A stretch of DNA of 18,435 bases from DAONDQ01 sp035402645 (GTDB taxonomy: Bacteria; Cloacimonadota; Cloacimonadia; Cloacimonadales; DAONDQ01): positions 1 through 18,435 of the forward strand of contig DAONDQ010000053.1 of assembly GCA_035402645.1 (NCBI GenBank). The letters are read 5' to 3'. The position numbers and the translations under genes were made by a program. Below, piece after piece: positions 7,319-16,279 of this stretch; the first letter of the stretch is position 1, and each line of letters begins with the position of its first letter. The notes beneath the pieces were generated by a model. It worked only from the letters and a program-made list of their open reading frames with translations. It did not search any database and was not told the origin of the DNA.

Positions 7319-8272
7319 ATGAACAGGAAACTTCTATTATTGCTCGTACTCAGTATAGGGCTCTTAACAAGCCTCCAGGCGATTTCAAGCAATGCTGACT
7401 ATGGATTCAAAATGCTGAATATCCCCGTAGGAGTAGGGATTTCTGCTCAAAGCGGAACAGGATCATTCTCCAATATGGATGCAAGCGCTTTCCTTGAAAA
7501 CCCGGTTGCATTAGTATTACGTTCTGAACGCCTGATTTCCTTCACACAGAATAGTTATCTCATGGATACAAATCAAAACAGTATCTTCTATTCTTATGCT
7601 AACAATAAAAGGCATTTCGGAATTGGATTGCGAAACATTGACTATGATACAATAGAGAAGAGAGATGATACGGGGCAGATCGTCGGTTTCTTTCATCCGC
7701 TTGATTTGAATCTGATGGTGAACACAAGTTACCGCATACTTCCTGATCATTATGCTGGGATCAATGCCGGCTTACTATACGAGAAAATTGATGCAGCTTC
7801 ATCGTATGGCATGACATTTGATTTTGGGTATATGTTTCTTCCCCCGATCCAAGACACGAAATTATATGCTGATATCCGAAACATCGGTTTTACCTCCAAG
7901 ATGGATGAAGAAAGTATCAAATTACCCGAAAGGTTCGAATGGGGAATCAGCCATGATTTCACGAATATATACAACCAACCGATGAAGGCAACCCTGGAAT
8001 TCAAATCGATATCTGAAGTTGGAAGTTCTTGGAGAGGGAATGTCGGTGTCCAGGTTGCATACCAGGACATCTTTTCATTTAGATTTGGCTCAAATTTGAA
8101 TTATCTGTTGAGTGATTTTATCAATATTGATTATCACGATGCTCCTACCTGGAGTATTGGTGCGGGATTTTATTTAACACCTTTCCTTGTTGATTATGCC
8201 TACACGCCCTATAGATTAGTTTCGTCCGATATGGATTCCGTTCATCGCGTAGGCGTAACTTACAGGTTCTAA
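7319..8272 (+). CDS. PorV/PorQ-family outer-membrane beta-barrel protein
   Basis: The 317-residue protein has a signal peptide (leucine-rich core, cut after about residue 20, LQA) and a body of alternating amphipathic strands rich in Gly and Tyr, ending in the outer-membrane signature V-G-V-T-Y-R-F. The start of the mature part (YGFKMLNIPVGVGISAQSG then DASAFLENPVAL) matches the pattern of the PorV/PorQ (UPF0164) family, where a few small residues precede a D-A-S-x-x-x-x-N-P motif. In Bacteroidota these proteins belong to the type IX machinery and hand sorting-domain cargo to the attachment complex. The frame is open upstream to 7142 inside the previous gene, but the AGGA site at 7309-7312 and the signal peptide fix the start at 7319. 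It lies between two cargo-type genes, 13 bases after one and 16 before the next. Confidence 0.82.
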   Translation: MNRKLLLLLVLSIGLLTSLQAISSNADYGFKMLNIPVGVGISAQSGTGSFSNMDASAFLENPVALVLRSERLISFTQNSYLMDTNQNSIFYSYANNKRHFGIGLRNIDYDTIEKRDDTGQIVGFFHPLDLNLMVNTSYRILPDHYAGINAGLLYEKIDAASSYGMTFDFGYMFLPPIQDTKLYADIRNIGFTSKMDEESIKLPERFEWGISHDFTNIYNQPMKATLEFKSISEVGSSWRGNVGVQVAYQDIFSFRFGSNLNYLLSDFINIDYHDAPTWSIGAGFYLTPFLVDYAYTPYRLVSSDMDSVHRVGVTYRF

Positions 8273-8288
8273 CAAAAAGGGTATCATA

Positions 8289-11200
8289 GTGAAACGGTTC
8301 ATCATTCTTCTGACCCTGTTCGTGTCCGTTGGATTCGCATTTGCTTTGGAGTATACTCCCAAGCAAATGATCTTTAAGACTTCTGAACCGATACAGATCA
8401 CAAGAGGTCAAACGGGGCTGACCCAATTCGATCAGTTTCTTCGAAATTATCAGCCTCAAAATATCAAACCATTGACGCCCAAGGCTGATAACCGATATTT
8501 CACTGCCACCCTGAATGTTGATCCTGATTGGGTGACATTACAGGCTGCAAGACCTCATTTCCCGGGTATTGAGTATATTCAGCCGAATTATTTGAATCAG
8601 TTCTACTTAACACCCAATGATCCGTTTTATGGGAATCAGCAATTATATTTGGATCATATTCCGGAAGCATGGGATATTGCGACGGGAACTCATCAGACCA
8701 TTATTGGATTGATAGATTCAGGACTGCTATTCGATCATCCTGATCTGCAGACGAATATCTATATCAACCCGGGTGAAATCCCGAATAATGGAATTGACGA
8801 CGATAATAACGGTTATGTCGATGATTGGAGAGGATGGGACTTTGCTGATGCACCTGAACTATCTGACATTGGTTTGGGTGACTATGTCGGACAGGATAAT
8901 GACCCTACAGATGAGAACTTCCATGGTACTCACGTAGGTGGTATCATGTGTGCTGATACCAATAACGGCATAGGCATTGCCGGTATCAATTGGAATTGCA
9001 GGTTGATGGTAATGAGAGCAGGTTTTAGAACAACTGAAGGTTCCGGTTATCTTCAGGATGATGATGCCTCATCTGCAATAATCTATGCTGCCGACATGGG
9101 ATGTGAAGTCGTGAACATGAGTTGGGGAGATACCAACTATTCACCCATCATTGCTGATGCCTGCCAATATGCATACGACAAGGGCTTGATTCTCGTTGCT
9201 TCGGCAGGTAACTCACCGGAACCGGTTCTCAGTTATCCTGCAAGATTATCCACTGTGATCTCTGTTGGTGCAGTTGATATTAACAAGAACCTCGCTGGAT
9301 TCTCGAGTTTTGGACCTGACCTTGACCTGGTTGCACCGGGACAGGACATTTACAGTACCTATCAATCAAGTGGTGCAGATCTGTATAAGAATCAATCAGG
9401 AACCTCCATGTCTTCTCCTTTTGTAACCGCGAGCATCGGCTTGCTTTTATCAAATCAGCCAGGTTTAAGTTTTGAACAGGTCAGATCAAGATTATTGATG
9501 TCTTGTGATGATCTTGGCGCTTCAGGATTTGATATCAGTTATGGAAATGGACTACTTAACACCTATAATTTCCTAAGTAATACTTCAAGTCCTCAAATCG
9601 TGATTTCACAACCTTTGGATCATGAAGGCTTATCTGCTGAATTTGATATTGTCGGAACAGCGACAAGTCCCAATTTCTGGCGTTACAGCGTAATGTTCAC
9701 AGATGCAGACGTCCCTACAGACCTTGATTGGCTGGATGTTCAAAACCATAATAATACACCTCATTTTTACTACACACAGGTTACGGATAGTGTCCTGGCA
9801 CATTTTCACTTTCCACCTGCCTTCGGCGATGGTAATTATAAAATTCGAGTCGAAATCACCAATACCAATGGTTATAAATATAGCTATACTCGGGCAATTC
9901 GCATCGATAGAACACCACCTCTCTTGATAGCCGGAAGTTTACAGCCTTGGTTGAGATATGATGCAGAAAACATGAACTATTATATTCAATCCATGTTCAA
10001 TGAAGACGTGGATCTAACGGTTTACTGCATGACATCCATCGGGGATATCTATGAGGCTTATAGTGTTACTGCAGATACACTCCAGATAGTCAAATTACCT
10101 GAAACATTACCGGAAGGGATGATTTCAGTTCAACTACACGCCGTAAATCATAGCGGTCTTATATATGACTCTCCCTGGTATAATAACTTCATGGAACTGC
10201 ATTATGACTCTATAACCGGGAATGGATTCACTTCCGTTCTATTGGGACCTCCCCTTGTGACCTCATACACAGTCCGTGATTTTAATCATGATGGAAATTA
10301 TGAATTTATCGGTATGAAACTACCAGATGCTGGTTATGGTGATGTAAATATATATCAGTTGAATAGTAGTTCATTTCTGAACGAACACCTGTTCTATGAT
10401 AAGTTCTGGCCTCTCGATATTGGTAATACACTGGGTTCAGGAACAGAGGTATTAGGACTCTATCTCGATACGGCATTCCTGTATGAAACACCTGATTCTA
10501 TGTCATATCCGAATAATTTTGCACTGTGGCATGACACCGGAATCTCGGGCGGTACTTTCGCTGATTATGATAATAATGGCGTTCAGGATTTGATTTTAGT
10601 AAAGAACCTACCCTCTCAGAGAGTTCTTCAACTCTATCGAAGAAACCCAAATGCGACCTCAGAGCAATCTGCCTTTGATGCCAGAAATATGTTAACGAAT
10701 ACAACTACCACGTTCTCGCGTAATACATTCGTACCCAAGGTATGTGTTGCCAATTTAGATGGAGATATTTATCCGGATATTCTTTCTGCTGATACTGATG
10801 GTGATGTGATGATCTTTGAAGTATCTTCTCCTTCTCTTCAAGCGATGACTTGGTCAACACGCTTACCTGTGCAGAATGCCTATTATCTGACCGTAGGAGA
10901 TTTCAATGGAGACGGGCAGAAGGATTTTGCTGTTGGGGGTTACAATAAGGACCTTATCAATCCAAACAAGACATTCTGGTATTTTGGGTTCTTTACCGCG
11001 AATGGTGGCAACAATTACGTTAGCATGGGAAATATCAGTTTTACCACGGTTTCATCTCAAAATTCAATCAGTTGCCTTGATGTGAACAATGACGGTAAGG
11101 ACGAGATCCTCATGGCTTTGTCTCCTAATATGTACATCGTATCATATGTGAATGGAAAATTCGTTCCCATTTGGCACGGGGAGAGCTATAAAACGTATCA

Positions 11201-12461
11201 ATTGTTGGCATACAAAGATTTGAATTCAAGCAATATCCATATGATTGTAAATAACCTGGATGAACGGGATTCTCTTCATTGCTACGAGATCAAACCTACA
11301 TCTGCATTCAATGGACCACAAACACCTGAAAACGTCCGTGTGACACCCCTGAATGAAAATACCGTGAAGATCACTTGGAAACAGGTGGACGCTGATTACT
11401 ATAAAATTTATAGAAAGTACAATTCGGTGGTAACATTCGTTAACTCCACAACCTCTTTATCGTATCTCGATAATAGTCTTCAGGAAGGAGAAACCTACGA
11501 ATTTGCTGTTACGAGCGTCAAATTAGGCATGGATCCCCAGGAGAGTTCTTTAAGCCAATGGAAACAGGCAATTCCAAATCCGGCGCCTCATCTGACCTTT
11601 ATCGGCATGACTGCTTTCAATGAAGTGAAACTGGTCTTCGACCAACCCCTTGCGAGCGAAGCGATAAATGTGGGGCATTACCTGGTTGAACCGGGCATGG
11701 GGAATCCGTATAGTGCAATCTTGATTTCCAGCCAGCATGGTGTTCTTCTCCGCTTCAGAAGCACATTCCCGGATACTCTTCTGACAGTTCAGTTATCGGG
11801 ATTGACTGGTGTCACGGGTGTTCCGGTTGAAATGACAGTCTATCCCTTCGGTTATAGAAGTGATTGTATCGCACCGGAAATATCCAATGTGAGGGTGATT
11901 GACCAGCGTACGCTGGAAGTGGTGTTCTCAGAGAAACTGGATGCCGAGAGTGCCAGTTCGATTTCCAATTATCAGTTGCTTGCTCCTGTAGCGGATAGCA
12001 CAAATCATATCCAGACAATTGAATTCCAGGATTCAGTGGCAACGATCAAACTTGTCAGAAACATGACTTATTCGAATGACCCGTATTTACTGATCATATC
12101 CAATGTTCAGGATTTGCAGGGAAATGTGATTTCGAATCTTCATAATAAATCCCGTTTCTTTGTTTCTGACATCAGGGATCTTACGCATCTGATCGTCTAC
12201 CCCAATCCTGCCAACGCGAGAGAAACAGGAAGTGTTTATTTTATCAATTTCCCAATGAACAAGGAAGGCAAGATCAAGATTTACAATCTTGCAGGTGAAT
12301 TCGTATATGAGGCTGCCATTCCTGCGATTAATTCACATTCATACAAGCTTCATTGGGATATGGTAAATAGTGCCGGAAAGAAAGTATCATCCGGGACCTA
12401 TTTTTACATGATACAAATGGGTGGAGAACTGAAGAAAGGCAAGATAGCCATCGTCAGATAA
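8289..12461 (+). CDS. Secreted S8 subtilisin-like serine protease with C-terminal sorting domain
   Basis: The 1390-residue protein starts at GTG, 7 bases after AAAGGG. A signal peptide (to about residue 19) is followed by an inhibitor-like propeptide (about 20-110) and the S8 domain (about 111-430). The triad is complete: Asp143 (GLIDSG), His212 (HGTHVGG) and Ser373 (GTSMSSP); the oxyanion Asn308 lies in SAGNS. An Asp/Asn-rich insert at 165-182 probably binds calcium. Then come an Ig-like region, VCBS/FG-GAP-like loops (DFNHDG 664, DYDNNG 759, DFNGDG 871, DVNNDG 931), a fibronectin III-like domain at about 1010-1095, two Ig-like domains with the V-x-F-S-x-x-L-D pattern, and a type IX-style tail from about residue 1301 (VYPNP). 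It is expected to act outside the cell or on its surface. Its calcium-loop region resembles that of the M6-like protein two genes upstream. Confidence 0.93.
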   Translation: MKRFIILLTLFVSVGFAFALEYTPKQMIFKTSEPIQITRGQTGLTQFDQFLRNYQPQNIKPLTPKADNRYFTATLNVDPDWVTLQAARPHFPGIEYIQPNYLNQFYLTPNDPFYGNQQLYLDHIPEAWDIATGTHQTIIGLIDSGLLFDHPDLQTNIYINPGEIPNNGIDDDNNGYVDDWRGWDFADAPELSDIGLGDYVGQDNDPTDENFHGTHVGGIMCADTNNGIGIAGINWNCRLMVMRAGFRTTEGSGYLQDDDASSAIIYAADMGCEVVNMSWGDTNYSPIIADACQYAYDKGLILVASAGNSPEPVLSYPARLSTVISVGAVDINKNLAGFSSFGPDLDLVAPGQDIYSTYQSSGADLYKNQSGTSMSSPFVTASIGLLLSNQPGLSFEQVRSRLLMSCDDLGASGFDISYGNGLLNTYNFLSNTSSPQIVISQPLDHEGLSAEFDIVGTATSPNFWRYSVMFTDADVPTDLDWLDVQNHNNTPHFYYTQVTDSVLAHFHFPPAFGDGNYKIRVEITNTNGYKYSYTRAIRIDRTPPLLIAGSLQPWLRYDAENMNYYIQSMFNEDVDLTVYCMTSIGDIYEAYSVTADTLQIVKLPETLPEGMISVQLHAVNHSGLIYDSPWYNNFMELHYDSITGNGFTSVLLGPPLVTSYTVRDFNHDGNYEFIGMKLPDAGYGDVNIYQLNSSSFLNEHLFYDKFWPLDIGNTLGSGTEVLGLYLDTAFLYETPDSMSYPNNFALWHDTGISGGTFADYDNNGVQDLILVKNLPSQRVLQLYRRNPNATSEQSAFDARNMLTNTTTTFSRNTFVPKVCVANLDGDIYPDILSADTDGDVMIFEVSSPSLQAMTWSTRLPVQNAYYLTVGDFNGDGQKDFAVGGYNKDLINPNKTFWYFGFFTANGGNNYVSMGNISFTTVSSQNSISCLDVNNDGKDEILMALSPNMYIVSYVNGKFVPIWHGESYKTYQLLAYKDLNSSNIHMIVNNLDERDSLHCYEIKPTSAFNGPQTPENVRVTPLNENTVKITWKQVDADYYKIYRKYNSVVTFVNSTTSLSYLDNSLQEGETYEFAVTSVKLGMDPQESSLSQWKQAIPNPAPHLTFIGMTAFNEVKLVFDQPLASEAINVGHYLVEPGMGNPYSAILISSQHGVLLRFRSTFPDTLLTVQLSGLTGVTGVPVEMTVYPFGYRSDCIAPEISNVRVIDQRTLEVVFSEKLDAESASSISNYQLLAPVADSTNHIQTIEFQDSVATIKLVRNMTYSNDPYLLIISNVQDLQGNVISNLHNKSRFFVSDIRDLTHLIVYPNPANARETGSVYFINFPMNKEGKIKIYNLAGEFVYEAAIPAINSHSYKLHWDMVNSAGKKVSSGTYFYMIQMGGELKKGKIAIVR

Positions 12462-12502
12462 CGAGTCAGTTCTTCACAGCATAAAGAAGAAAGGAGTTGA
12501 AC

Positions 12503-13309
12503 ATGATATCCTTGGATTGGAAGGAAAGATTAATGAAGGATACGGAAGATTTTATTCAATCCAAACTGCCGAAAGGGGATTATTCCTTTGAAATCATTTA
12601 CAATGCATATCCGCAGAGAATTGGGACACATGTTCCGAAAGAAGTGATCACACTTGTTGCAAAAAAAATGGCTGATCTATTGGTAAAAGTCTCTGAAAAT
12701 CATATGGATTTCTACCTGGCATTATGGAAGAATAAGGGTGAAAATGGAAGGCTTGCCTTTGTCTATATCATATCCAAACTGATTACAAAGAAAACAGAGG
12801 TTTTCACACAGTTACTCGAGAAAGTGATCTACATGTCACCAGAGCAACCGGAAATCGCACTTCTTTTGGATAAGGCTTTTCTGCCCATTATGAAGAAGAA
12901 TTTCTCTGCAAATCTGCAGCTCATTTTCAAATGGCTCAATGCAGATAACGAACATATCCAAATGAATGCTGCCAAGCTCCTCAGTAGAATATGCAAGATG
13001 TATCCAGAGCAGTTGGAACCAATCTTTCACAAGATGGAAAACACTTGGCTGAACGCGTCGCCCGGCATGACAAAGGCAAATATCTTTTTCCTGAAATCCC
13101 TGTATGCCATCGATGCAAATTATTATCAGTCAATTTACCCGAAATACAGAAACTCAAGAGACCCTTATGTAGTGGAAATATTATGTAATTCCATCATGTG
13201 CCATACACCCGAGATGGAAGAGATCATCGAAAACTGGACACATAGTGGGAATGCCAAACTCAAGAAGGCTGCTCTTATCGGGTATAAAGCAATAAAAAGG
13301 AAGAAATAG
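12503..13309 (+). CDS. Helical-repeat (HEAT/AlkD-like) protein of unknown function
   Basis: The 268-residue product has no signal peptide and is predicted to be cytoplasmic, basic and almost entirely helical. From about residue 90 on, paired helices of 30-40 residues recur (for example around EHIQMNAAKLLSRICKMYPE and DPYVVEILCNSIM), the appearance of HEAT or DNA-alkylation-repair-type repeats. I cannot assign an enzyme function; the AlkD family has characteristic catalytic Trp/Asp residues I cannot confirm here. An in-frame TTG at 12497 directly abuts the AAGGAG site (12491-12496), so the ATG at 12503 with 6-base spacing is preferred. The gene is 41 bases after the S8 gene and only 7 bases before greA, which favours co-transcription with greA. 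Confidence 0.75.
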   Translation: MISLDWKERLMKDTEDFIQSKLPKGDYSFEIIYNAYPQRIGTHVPKEVITLVAKKMADLLVKVSENHMDFYLALWKNKGENGRLAFVYIISKLITKKTEVFTQLLEKVIYMSPEQPEIALLLDKAFLPIMKKNFSANLQLIFKWLNADNEHIQMNAAKLLSRICKMYPEQLEPIFHKMENTWLNASPGMTKANIFFLKSLYAIDANYYQSIYPKYRNSRDPYVVEILCNSIMCHTPEMEEIIENWTHSGNAKLKKAALIGYKAIKRKK

Positions 13310-13316
13310 AACGATC

Positions 13317-13796
13317 ATGGGAAACATGGACTACATTACGAAAGAAGGAATGGATTTAATCCAAAAACGTATTCGTCATCTTGCAGAAGTGGAAAGACCA
13401 CAGGTAATCAAGAGAGTTGCTGTTGCGCGTGCACAGGGAGACCTCAGCGAAAACGCAGAATATAAGGCAGCCAAGGAAATGCAGCGTCATATAGACAAAG
13501 AACTTGACCATTTAAAGACTCGAAGTACACATCTGAAAGTGATCGATCCGAAGACAATACCAAAGGACAGCGTACGGTTCGGTGCCTTGATTACTGTGAA
13601 AGAACTCGATTCAAACCGCACAGTCATCTATCATTTGGTTGGTATCGATGAGGTCAATTTTCCTGAAGAACATATGGAAAAAGTATCCATTGCTTCTCCC
13701 ATCGGTTCTTCCATGATTGGGAAGAAGCCTGGAGATAAGGTCATTATCAAAGCCCCTATGGGTGAACGCATATTTGAAATATTAGAGATCAAATAA
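13317..13796 (+). CDS. greA: Transcription elongation factor GreA
   Basis: GreA enters the secondary channel of stalled RNA polymerase and stimulates cleavage of backtracked RNA. The 159-residue protein has the N-terminal coiled coil with the tip motif GDLSENAEYKAAKE (Asp42 and Glu45 correspond to the acidic tip residues) and the C-terminal FKBP-like domain (FGALITVKEL through GDKVIIKAPMGE). Length is normal. The start is uncertain: ATG at 13317 and ATG at 13326 (MDYITKEG) are both compatible with the family, and neither has a strong ribosome site, suggesting coupling to the HEAT-like gene ending 7 bases upstream. Confidence 0.96.
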   Translation: MGNMDYITKEGMDLIQKRIRHLAEVERPQVIKRVAVARAQGDLSENAEYKAAKEMQRHIDKELDHLKTRSTHLKVIDPKTIPKDSVRFGALITVKELDSNRTVIYHLVGIDEVNFPEEHMEKVSIASPIGSSMIGKKPGDKVIIKAPMGERIFEILEIK

Positions 13797-13843
13797 ATAC
13801 ATATAGACAGCAGATTCATTCTGCTTTGTCCTAAGGAGTAGGA

Positions 13844-15259
13844 ATGAAAGACAAAAAGAATGCAGATCTTTTTTACCAACACAAGAGTTTCTGGGAAACT
13901 GCAAGCGAAGCAGAGAAAAAGGCTGCCTTCAAATTCTCAGAAGATTACAAGACATTCTTGGATGCCTGTAAAACAGAAAGAGAAACCGTGATCTGGACTC
14001 AAAAAGTCCTTGAAAAAGATGGTTTCATTGAACTTCTGGCAAAAAAGAAAGCCTCCAAGGTATTCAGAACCTTCAAAGGAAAATCCATTGCATTTGCCAT
14101 CATGGGAAAGAAACACATCAGTGAAGGGCTAAATATTGTTGCATCCCATATCGATGCCCCACGTATCGATATCAAACCGAATCCTCTTTATGAAGACAGC
14201 AGCACGCAGATTTCACTCATGAAGACCCACTATTATGGTGGGATCAAGAAATACCAATGGGTTTCTACGCCTTTGGCTATTCATGGTATCGTGATTCGAA
14301 AGGACGGAAAGGAAATCCAAATTTCCATCGGTGAAGATGAAAAGGATCCTGTATTCCTGATGCCCGACCTTTTACCGCATCTTGCACGAAAAGAACAATA
14401 TACTAAACTTCTTCCCGATGCCATCGATGCTGGGAAGATGAACCTGATATTCTCATCTCTGCCTGATCCCGACAAGGATCAGAAGGAAAAGGTCAAATGC
14501 TTCGCTTTGAAACTTCTCAATGAAAAGTATGGTATCAAAGAAGCTGATTTTCTATCTGCGGAACTTGAGATCGTTCCTGCCGGTAAAGCCCGCGATGCAG
14601 GAATGGATAAGAGCATGGTCATGGGATATGGTCAGGATGACAGAGTTTGTGCCTACACATCTCTGAAGGCTTTGCAGGAAGTCTTGAAGAACAAATCAGT
14701 CCCTGAAAAGACACTCATGATCCTGTTCATTGACAAGGAAGAAATTGGAAGCGAAGGCAATACAAGTGCAAATTCCATCTTCATGCTTGATTTCATCGGC
14801 GACCTTCTTAAACAGAATGGTGAATCTGCCGATAGTTACACTCTCCGCAAATGCCTCATGAAATCACAGATACTTTCCAGTGATGTTGCAGCAGCTCTCG
14901 ATCCTAACTATCCAAGCGTGCATGAAAAACAAAATGCCGCTCTCTTCGGATATGGAGTCGCCATCACAAAGTACACCGGTTCTGGTGGCAAGTTTGGTGC
15001 CAATGATGCCAATGCAGAATTTACAGCCAAACTGATGCATCTATTGGATGATGCCAAAGTTGCATGGCAAATTGGTGAACTTGGTAAAGTGGATGAAGGT
15101 GGCGGCGGAACCATTGCAAAATATCTTGCCGAATATGGTGCTGATGTCATCGATATAGGCACTGGTGTATTGGGTATGCACTCCCTTTACGAGTTGACCA
15201 GCAAAGCCGATGTATATTCAACCTATAAGGCATATGTAGCTTTTTTAGAGAAGGCATAG
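13844..15259 (+). CDS. M18-family aspartyl-type aminopeptidase
   Basis: This cytosolic dinuclear zinc exopeptidase removes N-terminal (often acidic) residues and takes part in peptide turnover. The 471-residue length fits the family. Expected metal and catalytic sites are visible: His102 and Asp104 in ASHIDAPR, Asp265/266 in GYGQDDRVCA, the Glu pair 299-300 in DKEEIGSEGNTSAN, Asp347 in SSDVAAALDP and His446 in GVLGMHSLYE. The N-terminal region (FWETASEAEK, then F-x-x-x-Y-K-x-F-L-D-x-x-K-T-E-R) resembles the shorter bacterial M18 branch sometimes called aminopeptidase 1. AAGGAG lies 5 bases upstream of the start. There is no signal peptide, unlike the proteases at the start of the run. A short weak hairpin (13809-13825) lies in the 47-base gap before it. 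Confidence 0.93.
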   Translation: MKDKKNADLFYQHKSFWETASEAEKKAAFKFSEDYKTFLDACKTERETVIWTQKVLEKDGFIELLAKKKASKVFRTFKGKSIAFAIMGKKHISEGLNIVASHIDAPRIDIKPNPLYEDSSTQISLMKTHYYGGIKKYQWVSTPLAIHGIVIRKDGKEIQISIGEDEKDPVFLMPDLLPHLARKEQYTKLLPDAIDAGKMNLIFSSLPDPDKDQKEKVKCFALKLLNEKYGIKEADFLSAELEIVPAGKARDAGMDKSMVMGYGQDDRVCAYTSLKALQEVLKNKSVPEKTLMILFIDKEEIGSEGNTSANSIFMLDFIGDLLKQNGESADSYTLRKCLMKSQILSSDVAAALDPNYPSVHEKQNAALFGYGVAITKYTGSGGKFGANDANAEFTAKLMHLLDDAKVAWQIGELGKVDEGGGGTIAKYLAEYGADVIDIGTGVLGMHSLYELTSKADVYSTYKAYVAFLEKA

Positions 15260-15285
15260 ACTTTGATACCGGGGATGGGTGAGAG

Positions 15286-16275
15286 ATGAAAAGAATTCTT
15301 ATCCTGTTGAGTTTGATACTGATGATATCCGGTTGTATGAAGCAGATACGAGTCATTTCCGAAACTCAAAAGCAGGAGCATGCTCTTCGGATTGCCGACA
15401 GTCTGCGTATCAATCGACTGGATGATGAAAGCGCCCTGCAGCAGAGACGCCTGCTGAATGTGGATACACGAACAAGCACGAATCATGATGATATTAATTC
15501 GCTGATGACCAGAGCCGATAGTCTCCAGTCAGAAATCGATTATCAATCGTCTCTGCTTGATTTCCACACGGACCGTATTTCTACAGTTCTGGATGCTGCC
15601 ACAGATGATGCAGTCAAGATCAACGACATAGATAAGAGACTCGATTATATCCTGGATAAGATCAGTGAACTCGAAAGCAATCAGACTTTCAGCAGCAATG
15701 GGAAATCGACTGATACTGTACGACGTCTCGAGCAGAAGATCGACGAACTGAATGAACGGATCAGTTACCTGGAAAGAACGAATGGTCAATCCAGTCCTCC
15801 CCCAGCCCCAAAACCAAAGAAAACGAATAAAACCGAGACTGGAACTATTTCCAGTTCTCCTGTAGAAACAAAGCAGGTTCAAAAGCCGCTTCCCGCAAAC
15901 CTTTCGGCGGAACAGTTATACCAGGCAGGACGGGATTATTATGATCAAAAGAATCCCGATAAAGCCCTGGAAGCGTTTAATACTTTCATCAAGAAATACC
16001 CGAATCATATTCTGATCTCAAATGCTTATTATTGGGTTGCTGAAATATCCTATGACCACCTTAACTTTGCACAGGCAGCAGAGCAATTCCAGAAAGTTGT
16101 GTCATTGTATCCGAAATCACAGAAAGCACCAGAGGCTTTGTTGAAAAAAGCCTTATGCTACGTCAAGCTCAATAGGAAGAAGGAAGCACGAGTCACTCTC
16201 GTCCAACTGATCGATCAATACCCGAACTATGTCCAGAATAGCCTGGTCACCAAGTTAATGCAAAAGACACAGTAA
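15286..16275 (+). CDS. CpoB/YbgF-like lipoprotein with coiled coil and TPR domain
   Basis: The 329-residue protein has a lipoprotein signal with lipobox ISGC (Cys17). Residues of about 30-160 are heptad-like and probably form a coiled coil (EQKIDELNERISYLE near its end). A Pro/Ser/Lys-rich linker (about 163-205) follows, then three TPR-like units to the C-terminus (SAEQLYQAGRDYYDQ from about 206, then A-x-x-x-F-x-x-F-I-K-K-Y-P). This is the domain order of YbgF/CpoB, which in E. coli works with the Tol system and PBP1B during cell division. The coiled coil is longer than in E. coli, and no tolB or pal gene lies next to it, so the symbol is withheld. It precedes the unknown exported protein and bamD by short gaps, supporting an envelope-maintenance role. 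Confidence 0.83.
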   Translation: MKRILILLSLILMISGCMKQIRVISETQKQEHALRIADSLRINRLDDESALQQRRLLNVDTRTSTNHDDINSLMTRADSLQSEIDYQSSLLDFHTDRISTVLDAATDDAVKINDIDKRLDYILDKISELESNQTFSSNGKSTDTVRRLEQKIDELNERISYLERTNGQSSPPPAPKPKKTNKTETGTISSSPVETKQVQKPLPANLSAEQLYQAGRDYYDQKNPDKALEAFNTFIKKYPNHILISNAYYWVAEISYDHLNFAQAAEQFQKVVSLYPKSQKAPEALLKKALCYVKLNRKKEARVTLVQLIDQYPNYVQNSLVTKLMQKTQ

Positions 16276-16279
16276 AAGC

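Noticed and set aside
13809..13825. Hairpin AGCAGA / TCTGCT between greA and the aminopeptidase as a terminator
   Set aside because: Only six base pairs and the following bases (TTGTCC) are not a T tract; read-through is likely.
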